From Burkholderiaceae bacterium (lineage in GTDB: Bacteria; Pseudomonadota; Gammaproteobacteria; Burkholderiales; Burkholderiaceae_C), in the NCBI GenBank assembly GCA_025458585.1, contig JALOSD010000124.1, positions 1 through 6,766 of the forward strand: 6,766 bases of DNA. Direction: 5' to 3'. Within the stretch, counting starts at the first letter, position 1; each line of letters opens with the position of its first letter. The notes beneath the pieces were generated by a model, which made no database searches, was not told the origin of the DNA, and worked only from the letters and a program-made list of their open reading frames with translations. The translations under genes and the position numbers were made by a program. Positions 6,262-6,766 of this stretch are shown one piece after another.

Positions 6262-6756
6262 ATGACGACCCCGATGCCCTGCAGGTGCCCGCTGACCCGC
6301 CGTTCGCTGCTGGTGGCGGCGGGCGCGCTCGCGCTGCCCGCCTTCGCCCACCACGGCTGGAGCAGCTTCGACCAGAACCGGCCGATCTTCCTGTCGGGCA
6401 AGGCGCTCAAGGTCGACTGGCGCAACCCGCACGTCGAGTTCGACCTCGAGCTCGACGCCGACCTGAAGCTGCCGGCCGACCTCGCGAGCCGGCCGCTGCC
6501 GGCTCAGAGCGCGCCGGTCGACGGCCCGGCGCTGCTGAAGGCGGCGCAGCTGCCGACGCGGCGCGACCGCCAGTGGCACGTCGAGCTCGCGCCGCTGTCG
6601 CGGATGAACGCGTGGCAGGCGCCCGAGCTGAAGGCGGGCGACCGCGTCGAGCTGCTCGGCTTCACGTTCACCGGCGAGAAGGGCGACGCCGTGCTTCGCG
6701 CCGAGTACGTCTGGATCGGCGGCCGGGCCTACGGCCTGCGCTCGTCGCCAGCGTGA
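6262..6756 (+). CDS. Exported DUF6152-like protein with predicted N-terminal His-His
   Basis: 164-residue secreted or periplasmic protein of unknown function, probably of the DUF6152 family (recognised from the HHGWSSFD start and the WRNPHVEF motif). The signal peptide has TRRSLLV at 12-18, an Ala/Leu-rich core and the cleavage site AFA|HH after residue 29; the twin arginine is compatible with Tat export but could equally be Sec. The mature protein would start with His30-His31-Gly-Trp. Other conserved-looking histidines are His57 in RNPHVEF and His106 in QWHVEL. The mature part is about 135 residues and looks beta-rich, with no membrane helix and no cysteine. The start is fixed by a strong Shine-Dalgarno. 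It follows the small membrane protein gene by 34 nt and is very likely cotranscribed with it. An N-terminal histidine suggests copper or other metal binding by analogy with CopC; this is inference. Confidence 0.85.
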   Translation: MTTPMPCRCPLTRRSLLVAAGALALPAFAHHGWSSFDQNRPIFLSGKALKVDWRNPHVEFDLELDADLKLPADLASRPLPAQSAPVDGPALLKAAQLPTRRDRQWHVELAPLSRMNAWQAPELKAGDRVELLGFTFTGEKGDAVLRAEYVWIGGRAYGLRSSPA

Positions 6757-6766
6757 GCGGGGTGTG

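Noticed and set aside
5751..6579. Minus-strand open frames opposite the membrane protein and exported protein genes
   Set aside because: They are Arg/Gln-rich antisense shadows. The plus-strand genes have membrane helices, a signal peptide and a Shine-Dalgarno.

Overview
This is a very GC-rich chromosomal window with dense, mostly housekeeping gene content. Codon third positions are nearly all G or C. The combination of a subfamily-2 PyrF, a YqiA-type esterase, a muropeptide ligase Mpl and a DUF5117-type zinc metalloprotease suggests a high-GC betaproteobacterium, probably Burkholderiales. That placement is inferred from remembered protein families, not from a search.

Layout. At 1-1419 (minus strand) a YqiA-type esterase is followed by pyrF, with the stop and start codons overlapping as ATGA; pyrF runs off the left edge a few codons before its expected end. 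After a 114-bp divergent promoter region, 1534-4422 (plus) encodes a 962-residue predicted lipoprotein metalloprotease with a proline-rich repeat just behind its lipobox and a HExxHxxGxxH zinc site. It converges on mpl (minus, 4445-5741) across 22 bp that hold a GC-rich palindrome. A 54-bp divergent promoter region separates mpl from a two-gene plus-strand operon: a small four-helix membrane protein (5796-6227) and an exported protein whose predicted mature form begins His-His-Gly-Trp (6262-6756).

Main observations. (1) mpl, as given, is broken: about 56 nt are missing exactly where the ATP-binding P-loop should be. This removes about 19 residues and shifts the frame, while both flanks remain perfectly Mpl-like. 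It is either a recent inactivating deletion or an assembly error. (2) All four genes that head a transcription unit have a TANNNT hexamer 6 or 7 nt before the ATG and no Shine-Dalgarno sequence, which suggests leaderless mRNAs. The only good Shine-Dalgarno is in front of the operon-internal gene at 6262. (3) The last two genes resemble a CopD/CopC-like arrangement (membrane protein with a helix histidine plus exported protein with an N-terminal histidine), a possible uncharacterised metal-handling pair. I saw no RNA genes, insertion sequences, CRISPR arrays or phage genes.
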